A DNA stretch of 64,000 bases from Meandrina meandrites (GCA_963693305.1 OY855910.1:21406862-21470861); one strand, 5' to 3'. Numbered from the stretch's first letter, positions 11,001 to 26,000 are shown. Notes: generated by a model not told the origin, from the letters alone. Made by a program: numbers and translations.

Positions 11001-14000
11001 ATCCCACAGGATTAATAAACAACTAAATCATTAACACAATCTTATGAATACATTCCTACATACTTCAGTTACATACCAAAACATTACAAAATACATTTGA
11101 CTGTGGTTCCAGCTTTAATCCCACTCGCTGGAAGGGTACATTTTGATCAAATTTATTTTGAATTGTTTACAGATGTATTAAGGACGTTCGCGCTAATTGT
11201 TTATGCGCATCCTTACTGCGCACGTAATTCCTGTCGCAACACTCCGCCACGTCATGCATCGAGCGCGCGCACTGAGGAAACTTTCCAACCACATATAGGG
11301 TGAGTAGCCGTTGCGATAACTTCGCTTGCAGTTTGCTCGCTTAAATGGTTGGTGACCCCTATTTTTTTTTTAACAGATCACATTTGTTAACGATTATCTA
11401 CATTTTGTGAGAAAATGAAAAAAATCTATCGATTAAAAGGTTGATTTTTTTTGCCCCACGCACGTTCGAATTCCGCTTTTTGATCTTTTCGTTTTGTCGT
11501 ACGACTGGTTCAAATGCCTCTTCCAGGGCTACGTTTTGCATAAAAGATGGCAACACTTGAAATTATTTACGCAACAGACGCACTTCTTCAAAATATCACC
11601 AAGATCGTTTGCCTCTGTTTTCTCATCATCGATAATTTAAACTACAAACCTTGAAAGCCGTGCGAAATTACGTGCCCCAATTTTTCAAAATCAGGGTAGT
11701 TTTCTACAGATTTTATCTCTGAAACGAAGTCGGTGACCCCCACTTTTTTTGTATTTCTGACACAAGTAACTCATTATCCGTCCTCAGTAAAAAATTTAGA
11801 AAAATCTATCGACTAGAAAATTTTCGCGCGAACGTCCTTAAATCTAGAATTTGTTTGTCAAGTGATCACTGTTTTATATTGGAGTTAAATATGACTTTGT
11901 TTAAGAGATTAAGGAGAAAAACTCTTTTTTGCAAGGACGATAACCAACAATAAACTCAACCCAGATATGACCCAGGGTCAGGGAATCAAAGCCTGACCAC
12001 AATGGTGGGAGGCAACCAATCTCACCACTCGTACTCCTCAGGAGTTGGTTGAAGACAATGTGCCTGTTTCTTATCACTAGATTGCTATTGTTGACACTCA
12101 TCCGCAGCATTTTAGCAATTGGCATTTTTCACCTGAGTAGTGTCTGAAGGCTTCTTTAATTTCCAAATACTGTAAATTGGAAAATTCACAGCAAAGATTG
12201 TATCTCGCATCTATATCCGCAGTTCATATACGAATCATGTCATATACTTCACATCATTCCTCTCAGGAAAATATCAACCAATAATTGACCTTGCTTCAAA
12301 TGTGTGCCTAACATAGAGCATCACATCAGTATTGCGGAGATCAAATGTACAAATCCTGTTAAAACTGTGCTTTTTTCAGGCTTCTTTATCTCATTGAGAG
12401 CGCTATTCAGGCTAACCAGAGCGCTATTCAGGCTAACCGGAGTGTTATTCAGGCTAACCAGAGTGCTATTCAGGCTAACCGGAGTGTTATATTCAGACTA
12501 ACCGGGATGTTATTTAGGCTAACCGGAATGTTATTTGGGCTAACCGGAGCGCTATGCAGGCTAACTGGAATGTTATTTAGGCTAACCGGAAAGTTATTTA
12601 GGCTGACCAAAGTGCTATTCAGGCTAACCAGAGTGCCAGTCTGCAGTCTGCATTTGTCAGACACTGTTTTTCGACTCTTTTGCTTGTTTCAAGGAAAATA
12701 GATGATTTGTGGCGATCTTTGGCACTCTCTGACTCACATTTTTGCAAACTTTCAAGGGATTGTTTTAATTGTCAAGGGAATACTTTTCGCAGTGGGCGAT
12801 AAAAATGTCACTGGATAGGAATGCGTCAGCACTTCTCGATCCCAAAGTTTTATTTTCACACGTCGCTCATCATTTAGCCCGTCTAGCCTTTTGCAAACTA
12901 CAGGTAGGTATTTTTCAAAGATTTGTGCTCTTAATCGATTGAATTGCTGAGTTTTACATGTTTAAAAGCTGCTGCGAATCTTTATTGTCAGAGGATATTG
13001 GCCAATGCTATTTTCTGTTGTTACAAGTTGTCCAATGCATGTTGTCAGAAACTCATAAGGAGCTGAACAACCCTTCTGGGTTTCTGATGTCGTTTGTTTG
13101 TCGTCTTCATTGAAAGAAGTATTTTTAGCCCGTCACGCAATCTTTCTCGGTAACCAAATGTACAAGAGTGTTGTTGTTATGATCTTTTTTTGTATTCTGA
13201 GCACAGAGAATAGCTCTTATGCATGTTTACGTCAAACTGGCTAGTTTCACCACCAAGCCTCGTTTTCGAAGTGCAAACTTGTAAATTTTTTTTAAGAACG
13301 AATTCCCCAAAGCACCAAAGATGAAAAGAATACCCACGTGAAAACTGCGCAAAGGTGGTAGAGGGTTGAGAATAATTTGCGTAAACGAGGCTTGGTGGTG
13401 AATTTTGAGCATAATACATCATCATGCATAAGGCCTATTCTTTTCAAAGTTTAAAATGAAATGAAGAAACACTGATCAATTTTTAAGTGGATCTAAAATG
13501 GAAAATTATGGAGTACAATGTGCTAGAACCGTTCTGGTGAGATATGTATCTTTCATTCCGCTGCCAAGAAGACCTTGTGACATGCATGGCACTACCAATG
13601 TGTTTTTGACTATACTAATGCAGCTTCTCAAGACTTCAGAGGAAAATGGTAATGTACAATATTGCTTCAAACTTGAATGGAATTTTTAGAAGGATTGGTA
13701 AAGCCACTGAGTGAACAAGTGACTGCAAAAAGCCATCAGGCTAAAATTAAACTTACGCTTTAGCATGAATAATGCAGGATCTCACAGCTTCAAAAAAATA
13801 ATGTGCAGAATTTTGAAGCTTTTGAATACATTAGTAGCTACATCTTGAAATGAGAATTAATCTAAAACAAAACTTCTTTCAAGTTTCTTTCATTTGTCCA
13901 GTTTGCATTTGGAAGCACTCTGGTTACCCTACAGATCGTTTAGTTAGCCTTTTTAGTGCAGAATGCACTTTTGAAATGGTTAGGGGGCTGTCGTCCGTGA

Positions 14001-17000
14001 TAAGGCCCTATGGAGCTATGTCGTAAACTTTAATAGTCAATTAATTAATTAATATCAATTAATTATTCTTTTGGTGGTGGGGGAGAGAAGGTGAGGCACT
14101 TCTGTGTACTATGTAAAACATAGTAACTGTATTACCTCTGGTATATTGCAAAGGTTTATATTTGTTTCAGTGCGCCATGTTCCGTCCTTGTGGTATTGTT
14201 CTTTGTAGAACAAAGAAGTTTGCCTTGAACGCATGCGCAGAAGATTAGTTTCGTGGAAGATACTGCTGTAATTTTCCGCTGTTTTCAAAATGATTGATTC
14301 TCTTCTGTGACTTGTTTATGTCTTACTTTCTTTGGCCTTAAGAACGAGACCAAAACGTTTAAAATTAACCTGAAATGTAATTCAACTCAGTGCCGCGTTC
14401 TTGACAGCTATAAAATACGTCTTTGTCACGGTTTCAAATAGAGTAGAAATGAAGTTGCCACTTTCTTTGGGTTTCCGCCAGGTTTCAATCTTTGCATTGA
14501 TGGATAGTATACTTAAAAAGAAAATTTAAGCATTCCCAAGAATTTTTAAAGTTTGTGGCAACGAAACTTTATTGCAGCAGACTCCGTGGTGCTACTGAAA
14601 ACCGCAAATTAATTTAATCACTCTTCGAGGCGTCTTGTTGATGTCACTGATAATTCAGGATAAACACTAGGGAACGTAGCACAGTTTTTTTGGCATTTAC
14701 GCCCACTTCTTTAATCACTTGATATGCGTCTTAAAAGCGGATTCAATGTTAAAACCAAGGGAACTACTACTTGTGGCGACATTAAAATGCGAACGTGCTA
14801 TTCTGTGACGATTTGATAATTAAATTGGTTCCTCTTGTTCGGAATGTAAATAAGACAACTTGTGGGAAGAAGTCGTGATATTGTTTTTTCTCAAGATTAT
14901 TCTTGAAACCAGAAGTATCATTACGTTCCTTTGTAAGCAAAACAACTATATTATGCAAAAATGTTTGCAAAAAAGAATTCTCTAGTATTATGTTGCAAGT
15001 CTTTGCAAGAAAAACAAAAGTATCATATTACATTCACAGCGGTTATGGCAGCACGGGTAAGTTTGTCGGTGTCATGTCGTGAACCCTCGCTCAGAATTCA
15101 AAAGAAGTAGACGTAAATATTTTTAAAATGAACTGGTTAGCTGCCTAAAACTAATGCAATCTAACTATAAATCAGTTACTACAGGACAAGAAATGTATTC
15201 GATTGATTCACCTCGATGCCTTTGATGTCAACACGTGCAGCCGACTTTTATTTTTATTTTATTTTGCATATTTACGAACTTTGATTTTCTTCTGTTTTTT
15301 TGTAGAACATAACTATTCTTGGAGAAGAAATGCACTTTTTTATGATTTAGTCTTCGGATTTCCCATTCGTTTGCTTCAAGCTAATGATTGCAACTGATTA
15401 AATATGCAAAATTGATCAACTGCAAGAGCTTGGGTTATGTAGCAGCTCTCGTAAGGTCTCACATGAGTGGCTGAGAGAACAATAGAACAAACAACAAGAA
15501 CAATGCCCCTAGCCCCCAAAACAATAGCAGCTGCTACACTAGGGGACCAGTAGAATTACAAGCTTACGAGAGCTGCTTCAACTGTTCGGCATTGCAAATC
15601 CTTCTTTACATGTGTAGCATCTTTCATAATGTGACACAGAAGTTCTAAGCACGTTGATGTTCAGGAGGAAAACTGCTTCAAAATAATCATTCTCTCCAGA
15701 TTTTATATTTTTGAAGTATGGTGAGCAGTTGCTTTATCGCTAATATTAGGCAACTTTTTCTTTTTCTGTGTTGTGCGGGAAATGCTTTAATTTACAGGCT
15801 TATTAAAAGTCTTAAAACAATCATCTGCTAATTGATTGCATTGCATTCTGCCGTTGCATTCTGCACTATCATTTGAGTCTCTGAGTTATTGGGATTACGG
15901 ACTTCGGGCTTGTATGGCTTGCACGGCTCGCTGGCTCACATATTGTCCAGCATTTCTTGCGGCCGACTTACCGTCGCTTTGTTTATATGTGAAGATTTAT
16001 TATCGGCAGTACTTCAGAAAATACAAACAAGTAGTTTTATTATTATAGTTATAGCTATGCAGGGTTTTTGTTTGAGGCCGAAGGCCGGACGTATCGTCTG
16101 GCCATTTCCCATTCCACGTTCGGTACTTTGATACCAATATTTGGGAGTTTTTATTTTTTTTACTATTATATTTTTTTACTTAAAAAGAACTTGAGTGAAC
16201 TCCAGCCTGCCTGGGAAACACTTGAAACCGTGTTTCTGAGTGTTCTATTTTAATAATTTTCTGAGGGGGCATGCCCCCAGACCCCCCTAGGTGCTTGCGC
16301 CTTTGGCGCTCGCTAGGCGCCTTGTAGCTCCAAGAAAAATTTCACGTCCAGTGCTTTCACAACTATGTCCACTACTTTACAAAACTATTGAAAACCCTGG
16401 TGGTGGAAAGCATAAAAAGCAATGCGAGTGTTAATTTTGTGGAAGGAATTCAGTAGTTTTGCAAGCGGTTTTGGGCTATCTCACTGCACCATGATTCGCA
16501 AATAATTTTATTATTCCCAATTAGCGGTTTTCTGGCACCAAGATAATACCACTGGTTGGTAAATTAATGTCAGTGACAGTTGTACAGAATGAAAACCTAC
16601 CTTTCACCAGAGTGTTTTGAGCTAATGTTATATTTTGTATTAAGAGTTGTTTAAATGACGCGCGGAGGTGAAGAAATTTTTTTCACCGTCTTCAAGTTTG
16701 GTTTGGGATCAATTTATCAAGGTTGATAAGCATTTTAAATCATCAATTGAAAGGCCGTGGACAAAAACGTCATTGGCAAATTTTGGCAAAATTGAACATT
16801 GTCAAAACAACTTCAAATTCCGCATGCAGCTTTAATTTGTTTACATGTGTTTAACACTGTCCTGCATTTATTTTCGCTAGGTTGAGCTTGTACTTGGAGA
16901 AATAAAGAAGAGAATATACCATTAGTAAATCATTGTTCCAGAACGAATCTTAATGTTTATGATGGTTTCATTGTTCGGAGTAACAAAAGGTTTTTTGTTT

Positions 17001-20000
17001 CTCTTCCTGCTTTGGTAATTCAATTGGAATTTACTTGCTCAAAGAAGAGATCTGGATCGATACAGCAAACATTGTGACGTAAGCTTTTCGCGCGCAAAGC
17101 CTCTTCAGATTTTAATCGGACATTCGCGCATGAAGTGCACTTCTCTCCACTGATTTTCGCTTATTTGACATTTGCGCCGTCTGGTGGTGGAAGGACATCA
17201 TTAAGTCCCAAAACCCGCAAGCTCACAGCATGACCTCAAAGAAGCGAGGCATGTTTGTTCCATGATCGCTAAAACGGCGGTAAAGTTAGCGGTCGGGAGC
17301 TCTGATTCCAGATGGAAAGAGTTTAAACGCACTTCTCTTCCAAACCAAGTTCACCTTCGTTTGTTTGGGCTGATTTGCCATGATTTGGCGTGTTGAATGT
17401 TTGGAAATGAAGACTGGCTTTTAGACTGACTCTATAATTTTCTGTTGAATTTTGAGCGTAGGACTGTCCGTGTCGAAGAAACTCAGGGATATCCCATAAT
17501 AGTCTTTAATGCATTGATCGTGATTATTGCGTTATTTTTTAGCGTGACTTGACAGTTGGGCGAAAGGCGTGGCGGCAAAGTCTTCATTCATTTCACCTTT
17601 GCAAAACGCTTTCGCGATATATTTATAGTATGCCCAAAAAGAACAGAATAGGAGCTTACTGCAAGTCAAGCGGAATGAAAATCAACTGTTTAGATTTTGT
17701 GAGTGCGCATCATGGAATTCCATTGATTGCTTCATCGCTGTCTGTCGAGAGGAATGAAAGGACAAGACTGAACCCGGGCTCGCATGTAAGTTTTTTGTTT
17801 GTTTAAGCTGACTTGTTCTTTTCCATCGGTTTTCCAGCCGGCTTAAATTCGATTCAGTGTATTCATAACATGCCTGTAGGAGAAACAGCCTATTCAGCTT
17901 AAAACTAACTTCTTTTGTGTTGTCTGAAAAAACCGTTTTATGAAACCAGACTTTTACTGCCATTTTCGAGCTACCGTGAACGGCTAACTTTTTAGCGCGT
18001 CTTCTCACGATCGAGCAAAACATTCAAGTTTGTCTAGACAAACTGTCGCGTTTTGCAAGTGAACCAAAGATCAGTCAACGAAGATCGCTGTCTCAGCATT
18101 TACCAGAAATATAAAGCCGCCATTTGCTGTCGACATTCATTGAAGAAACATAAAACGTTGACGCAAAAGTTTTCGAAACACACAGGCCGAGTTGCCAAAA
18201 CTTGACATGTTTGCGCTCCAAACGCGACGGTTTGTCTAGGCAAACTTGAATGCTTTACGCGTGAAAATTCGTGGAAAAAAGTTCACCATTCACGGTAGTT
18301 CGAAAATGGAAGTATCTTTTTTAGTGAAACGGACTGAATTTGCTTTGCTAACGGCAGTGTTATTCACAAAAAATAATCATTTCGCTTAGCGAAATTTACC
18401 GCTGAGAAATTTCGAATACGTTTTCTTCCGTAATAATTTTGTAATTCGTCGCGCAGACAAAGCATAAATGGCAAGCGCTTTGCTGATAGCATCACTAAAT
18501 TTCAAAGCCTTTTGCAGCATCACAGTAGCATCTACGAAATGTCACATCTTGCTCTTGCTCTAATCCTTGACTTTATTTAGATACCGACTCATGCCATGCA
18601 ATTCAAAAGAAGAGATTTCTTTATTTTTGCTAGGATAACCCTATGCTAACCCTAACCCTAACCTAACCCTCACCCTAACCTAACCTAACCCTAACCTTAC
18701 CCTAACCCCTAGGGTTAATGTTTGTAGAGTTAAAACAGTAATCGGTTCAACTTCGCTGATTTCATTGTTTCGCAGAACAAAAGGTTTCTTTCGTCAAAGT
18801 CCAGTTTTTGCATGCGTAATTTGTGGGAAACAAGGCAGACAACAGCGGGAAAAAATACAGGAAACTGTTTAACAGACGTAAACAAACTCGCATGCGAAAT
18901 TTGGAGTTGTTTTGACAATGTTCAATTTTGCCAAGATTTGCCAAGATTTCGTTTTTGTCCGCGGCCTTTCAATTGGTCTTTCAGTGTGTTTAGTTGTAAT
19001 AAAAGTTTACTTCGAAACAAATTATTTTGTCTGAATTTAGTATGCATGTAGTTTATTTTTTTCCACTCGCACGTTTGTGTTAAATGACGTAAAAGAGCTT
19101 GAAATCTTTGGGGGTAGGGTGCATGCTAATAAAAGCCTTCAAGACAGGGAGTCAATGGGTTAATGCATTGCAAATCACTTTCAATATTATCATTTTCCTT
19201 ACGCATACTCCATGCAAAATAGTTGAATCTCGGAGAGATCTTTGATTTTTCTTGGTACCCGTTCATTTTAATTGCTTGCAATTATTCTCCTACCACAATT
19301 ACATGCATCTGAAAAGGTAAAGCTGCATTCCCTACATAATACAAGTTTTCCATTTTTATAGCTTCAACTATAAATGCCAAAAAAGACATTCACAGTGTTA
19401 GTATTAATGGAAGAATGACTTTACCCCCTCCTGAGCCAATTGTTACCATTGAACGTGTGTCATATTTGAAGCTTTTAGGAGTAACTTTCCAGGATAGTCC
19501 TACCAACTGGGATAAGCATTTTGATGATTTAATGAAAAGAGCTCTAAAACGTATGCATATCCTTAGAGTATGTAAAAGAAATGGTTATAGTGTATCTGAT
19601 CTTGATTACCTCTTCAATTGCCTCATTATGTCACTTTTTACTTACTGTATTAGAGTTTGGGGTGTTGCTGCTTATACCAAATACCTTATTCAGATTGATA
19701 GACTATTGAGAAGGGCCTTTCGATTTGGGTATATTCTACATGAATCATCGATTCAACAGTTTGTTAAAGACAGAGATGTGAGGCTCTGGAAAAGTATTAT
19801 GGGTACTTCCTCGCATCCCTTGCAGGATCTTTTCCCCCCACTTAAGAACCAGGCTCTACGTGGTAGGACGCATCCTTACCAGATCCCACGTGTTAACACA
19901 GAAAGGTTTAAGAAGTGCTTTGTAAATAGATGTCTTTTTTTATTCTAAATAGCTAGCTAGTTCCATCTTAATTTATAATGACTTTGTAAGTTTTAACGTT

Positions 20001-23000
20001 TGATTTAAAACTATGAATAAAGACTTTTATTTATTTATTTATTTCTGTAGACAATTCTTTCAAGGAGCCTTGTGGAGGACCTCTCCCAGATATAGGTGAG
20101 TGGCTGACCTCTCGCATGAGAGTTCATGATTCCACTAAATCTTGATTGTAACTAGAATATTCTTTTGCCAGGAGAATGATCTGCCCCCCCGGAAAAGGTC
20201 ATATCGAGATTGCCTATAATCTTTAAAATGTTCCCCGTGATTTATAGTATTAGTGGGATGATAGGTTTTTTTTTTAGTTTTTGAGTTATTTTTTTCAAAA
20301 AAATAACTCTTAGTCGGCGTGAAGACGTATTTGGCTATTAAGTGGGTGGATGTTGGATGTTGGATGTTGGTTGGGTGGATCATTCATGTATGTATTTCAC
20401 ACCAATCAGATTTGGGATTCTATCAAGGACCAATCAAATTGCGGCTTGTATATATGGATCGTTTTCATGAATATTTGTTTTGGATTCAAGGTACGGCCAT
20501 CTTTGTTTTGCTACAGATTCGACCTTATTAGGCTGTGTTGGCCTGAAGTCTCTATTCCAGTTCTTGATTTTTATGTAGCTTTGGGTGAGAACATTGTGTG
20601 TGGGTTCTGAAACTGAAAAGTGTTTGGAAATTTCATGGTGGTGAAGGTGATTCTCTTGGTTTACGGAATTAACTAGTTCAGTTGACGACAGAATATGGGT
20701 ATAGTATTTGTTGACCACTTCATTTACAATTTATGATGTTTTTGAGTAGAATAAATATGTGTATTGAGAATAAATTAAATGTTGTGACTTCCATTTTTTA
20801 TGTCAGTGTTGTGTGTTTGCTCAACGTTTTGTTTTGGTCCCCAAATGAGAACAAACTGACGCACTGTGGGTTGTTTGTAAGGGCGAGTGTTAAAGAAATT
20901 AAACGAGAAATCTTTCAGATTCTAACCGCGCGGTGTTTAAACTGTTTTCTCTCGGTTAAAAGTATAGCATTAGTAGGAGCTTTGGCTAAGTAATAACACG
21001 AGCGACCACAAGGCTGTGCTCTAAGAGAATTTTCAGGGAGCCCTTCGGGCTCCCAACCATTCCAGCTAGGGTGCCCGGCCCTTCATGTTGGTCGCCCAAA
21101 ATAATTAATTATTCAATTAATTAATTATTATTATCGTGGTTTAATTAGTTAATAATTAACTAAACCATGAAATTAAATCATACTGATAGAACCAATTTAC
21201 ATATCTTTTTGATGTTATAATATTGATTTGTACAGCATACACACTAACAACAGAGGGAAAAGAAACAAATTTTGGATGCTGTGCGTAGAAGACGACGTTG
21301 AGAGCGAGTTCAAGCGCAACAAGCAATCGCAGCAGCATAGCATACAACTCGTTCTAATTACCCACCAATGCTAACGATACCGCATTATAAAGGCAGTCTC
21401 CGTTTCCAGTCGTCTTTACAGCCTTGTAAATTCTTTTGTCAGTAGATGAAGGAAGGTCTTCTGGTATGAGAGCATTTCCCAGTTCATCGTTGGTAAGACC
21501 CACGTGGGAATTACATTGCAGGCTACAGATAAATTTCAGTTGGTTTTTGTACTTGCCAACGAGCGTACTTACGGACTTTTTAACTTTGTCTTCCGATGAG
21601 TTTTCTTTAGCTGGCAGTCGAGGATCTTATAAAGTGCATCAAGATCTTGATCCATCTTTTCACAATAACATGGTTGGCGATCTACATTGAATCTACACGA
21701 TGATCGAGGAAATATGCTGGCTTTGCGAGTAGAAAAAGTGTGATGTCCGGTATGTTGTCATACGAAACCCATTGAAGTTTTCGCGCGAAAAAGGGAAACA
21801 TTTATCGTCCCTTTTCGACATTTTCGTTAAAATTTCATCTAGTTTCATGAAAGAACGGTTACGCGAGAGAAGTAAAGGGTAAAATCATTGATTGGGAAGT
21901 TCTTCTTGTTGCGGCTGATTATTTGTGGAGAGTAAAAATTTTAAGAAAGTCGCTGAAATTATTCAAAGCCCATTTAAATTAGATCGAGTTTCTATTCTTG
22001 CCACGGCCTTGTCTCCCTCGCAGCCGTTTTTAGCCTCGTCACAGCTGCGAGAACCGTCATTCAAATGGTGAGTCTTTACTAAGCCGTGCAATTAGAAAAA
22101 GAAACGGATTGATTTATTTCTTAAACTTGCTGTAAGACATGGAACTGCCAACAATCAAATTCACCAAAGTTTCACACGCGGCGGAGTGATTGATGCTATT
22201 TTTAGCGGCCACTGCATTTCGATGAACTTGTGATATCTGATAAAAAAGTCCTTAATGTAACTACCTCCTAAATCTTAATATCGTTAAGAAGTCTCATTTG
22301 AGACAACAATTAGTCTAAAAACAAATGAAATCGGTTAAAGCTAAATGGCATTTCATTTTATCAAGATTTAGCGAGCAACAAGTCGCCGCTAAATTAGTTT
22401 ATTCATTTGTAAACATCGGCAGACAAAACCGAAGGGGAAAACATTTGCATTTTCGAAGAATTTCATTTTATGTTAACATTAACGTACTGCACCAACAAAA
22501 ACTATCCAAATATCAAAATAATTGAGAACTAAACCATCTCAAGGGAAAACCAAGATCTTCAACGCATATTTTTGCAATGTTCAACTTCATGCGGTTTGTC
22601 ACGTGAAAGTCAAGCTCGTGTTAAATCAAGCGGAACAACCTTGACAGCGCCGGCAAGCGTAAACATTCGACCCCGTGTTGTGCGAAGTTCTTTTCCCGCG
22701 AATAACATTATCAATCAGCAAAAATCAGAATGTTACACTCAATCACCTGCTTTTCTACAGTGTTGAACGGTGCACAAGAAGGCAGGGTGCCCGGTCGGGC
22801 GACCAGTTTTATTTTTCGGTCGCCCGAAACCAAATGTTAGTCGCCTGAGGCGACCGGGCGCCGCTAGAGCACAGCCTTGGACCATAAACCTCTCAAGGTT
22901 TTCCCCCAAAGAATAACGTACTTGTAATAGGTTGAGGCAAGTGGGTTTATTTGGGTTCAAAAGTTGCCAAATAATAGGTATTTTCGTGAGGTTGGAATGT

Positions 23001-26000
23001 GGTCGGAGAAGGTTCGACGTTTCCTGCTTAGGAATAGTAGGACTTCACATGGGCGGTCATGAGTTATTTATTGTACGATCGTTTGAAAAGCTCATAACGT
23101 GATGATGTTACAAGGGCACGTTTTGTCTGCTCGGCAAATATTAAATTTCCCCTCACGTGTTTTGACAACGTAGTTGGATGGCACGGAAAGAGAAAATCAT
23201 CATTTGTGCCGCGAGTGAGGGCCGCAGGAAGGTATAGTAGTCGTTGTGCGAGTCTCGCATTTCAAGCTTCGCATCCGATTGTTGATGGCTATCTTTAGTA
23301 GTACGGTGGTGCAATGCGGTTATTTCCGTACCAATGACGTAATGCTTGCAAGTGTTTACGTCGGCCAAATTTATTTTCTTCAGATCTCTGAACTCGCCCC
23401 GATGAAACAGCCAAAATATTCACTTCAACTGGTTAAACCAACAAGAAATAGTCGCAAAATTGCAAACAAATTAACGACCGTCGCTTCTGGCGAAATAAAC
23501 ATGCAAAGTAAACATAATCTTGTTTGTCACGTACCGAAAGTGAAAGCGGCAACTTCAGCGCATTCCATGGCTGATGCAATACCTTTTTAGTGTATTTACA
23601 GTGCGACTACTCGAACCGGGGCACCCTGAACAAAATTAACCAATCACAGTGTTAATTGAACACAAAGGATAAGGACATTTTTTTAGCAACGGACCAATGA
23701 CGTTCTAGGACGCAAACAAAAGATTAGTAACAAAATTTGAACTGTCAACAACGTTACAAACAGATGCGGACCTCTCAGGAAACTTGCCTTCTATTTGATT
23801 GGTTACTTTCGATCCTAAATTTTTAAGAACACGCAAAATCAGTCTTGGCTTTTCAAATTCGATGGAATAATAAATAATATTCGCCGCCACGATCAGGATC
23901 AGTGTAAAGGAAACGTTAGTATACAGTTGGAATTGAACAAACCTTTATTGGCTTTGCATTTACAGACAATCTCTAGCTCTCACAAGAACGTTTTTATGCT
24001 ATAAAATAAAACGCAATGCATGGAATGAACGTTTGTTGTTTACTTGTTATCGAAAACACGGTAGGTCAACATGATGAACGATGCCGTTGAGCAGTAGCCT
24101 TTGCTGCAGTTCTGTGCTACTAATGCTAGGCTTGCACAGTTTTTCGTTTTCTGAAATTCAACGACATCTTCCACCATTTTTGATCGTGGCGCAGCTGCTC
24201 TCCGTGCATGCATCGATGAATTGTTTAAATAATAGTCACGCAAAACGTTTTGCACAAAGTGCCGACTACTTTTGACTTTGCCTGCGATTATCTGTTGGTT
24301 CATTCCAGTGCGATGTAAGTCCAAAACACGCTCTCGTAACAATTGGGAATGACGGCGACCATTATCATATATCCCCCGTCACGATTCAATCGAACTTGAA
24401 CATTTTGATAAAACGCCATTTTGGAAACTTTTACATGGAAAACATGAACAGAGCTTTTTGATGAAACTTACATGTAAAATTTAGGATCGAAATGAACCAA
24501 TGAAATAGAAGGCAAGTTTCCTGAGAGGTCCGCATCTGTTCGTAACGTTGTTGACAGTTCAAATTTTGTTACTAATCTTTTGTTTACGTTCTAGAACGTT
24601 ATTGGTCCGTTGCTAAAAAATGTCCTTATCCTTTGTTTTCAATTAACACTGTGATTGGTTAATTTTGTTCAGGGTGCCCCGGTTCGAGTAGTCGCACTGT
24701 AATGTTCCCAACGCAAAGCGGTTGCAGTTACATGTACGTTTACTCATAGGCAAAAGAAAAAAAAAGACAGCCAGCCGTTGTTTGGGCTCGTCACGCAAAA
24801 AACAACGGCTGAAAAGAAAACTAGCTTTTTGGGTGTGCAGTCAAGCGTGTCACACAACTTTATCGACAGCTATTTTTAGCACGGCCGTGGGAATATCGGT
24901 ACTGATCATGTTACGCTTACAAGTTAGGGCACGTTTCTGCTTCTGGTTGCGAAATTATATATTGTACCAGTCCAAGTAAAATCGTCACGTGGTTTGGCCG
25001 AAATGCACTGGTGACTAGAGTTGTTTGTTTCTCGCGTTCGTCGAAAGAAAGTCGTCCTTGCTTGCAGAAAGGTTTCTGTTTTATATTGATGATGAAAATA
25101 ATGGAGCCATTTCAGAAACCCGAGAATACTTTGTTCTTGTTCCATCTGGCTATTCGTTTGCAATTTCTGGGTCAATTTGGCTTTCTTAGTGAGCGTGTTT
25201 GCGATTTTGTGATCATGTTTATGGTAAATGTTGTCAACAGTTTTCAATCCATGTTTTGATGTACTTAGCGGTTTTTTTTCGGCTTGGAATGAAGAGGGGA
25301 TGGATAGTTAAACATCAAGGTAACCTTAAAAGTGACTACCAGATATTTTTTTCTGTTTACGTTCGAAGAAATTACTGACGTATTTTTTGTCTTTAACAGT
25401 ATGGTTCGATCGATCGGTTGCACACCACAGTCATATTTACAAGGGAAAGCAGCCTAATTTTAGAAAATTTGCACAATTTCTTTTTAAATTGTTTTTGAGT
25501 TATTTTTCCAAAAGTAGCTCTTAGTCGGCGCGATGGACCGTGCACATGAACCATGCACAAATAGCTCAACCCATGAAATAAACCATCCCAACAGGACTAA
25601 CACCCAGTTCTACCCCAAGCCACCCAATCAATTGAAAAAAATAACTCCTGCACGCTTAGCGTGCCTATGTTTTTTTTTAGATGACCCCCCCCCCCCCAAA
25701 AAGGAAGTAAACATTTAACTTGTTTATTTATCAAGCTACACTCAAAGCAGATAAAATTGCAGTTTTAAGCTATCTTAATAGTGATAACATATCCATTCAG
25801 GGCCTGCTTCGCCTTCTTGTTTGTGCAGTGATTACCTGTTATTATTGATGGGATGTGTATTGATAGTTGGTGAGATTGAGTTGACAATTCTAAATATAGT
25901 AGGGGGGTCCGAGGAGAATTCAAAATTTTTCACAACCTCAGAAACACTATTTTAGGCATTCTGGTAGAATTTTTGCATCATTATAGATGCTGTGGTTGCA

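Larger units (their letters stand above)
16640..19163. mobile_element. Large inverted-repeat DNA element
   Basis: About 115 bp at 16,745-16,860 (AAAGGCCGTGGACAAAAACG, TTGAACATTGTCAAAACAACT) recur inverted at 18,862-18,980 (GTTGTTTTGACAATGTTCAA, TTTTTGTCCGCGGCCTTTCAA). The right end carries the AGTCAATGGGTTAA terminus of the TTAA family seen at 2798. The left end is not sharply visible. No transposase. It contains a fold-back at its centre and telomere-like repeats. Confidence 0.55.

Noticed and set aside
12304..12701. Open frames with seven-residue FRLTGVL repeats on both strands
   Set aside because: They follow from the 21-bp period of a DNA tandem array and have no start or domain context.
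23246..23590. Gene shared with 27,624-27,812 because of similar peptides
   Set aside because: The similarity extends through non-coding flanks as a DNA repeat, and the frames differ in start and end.
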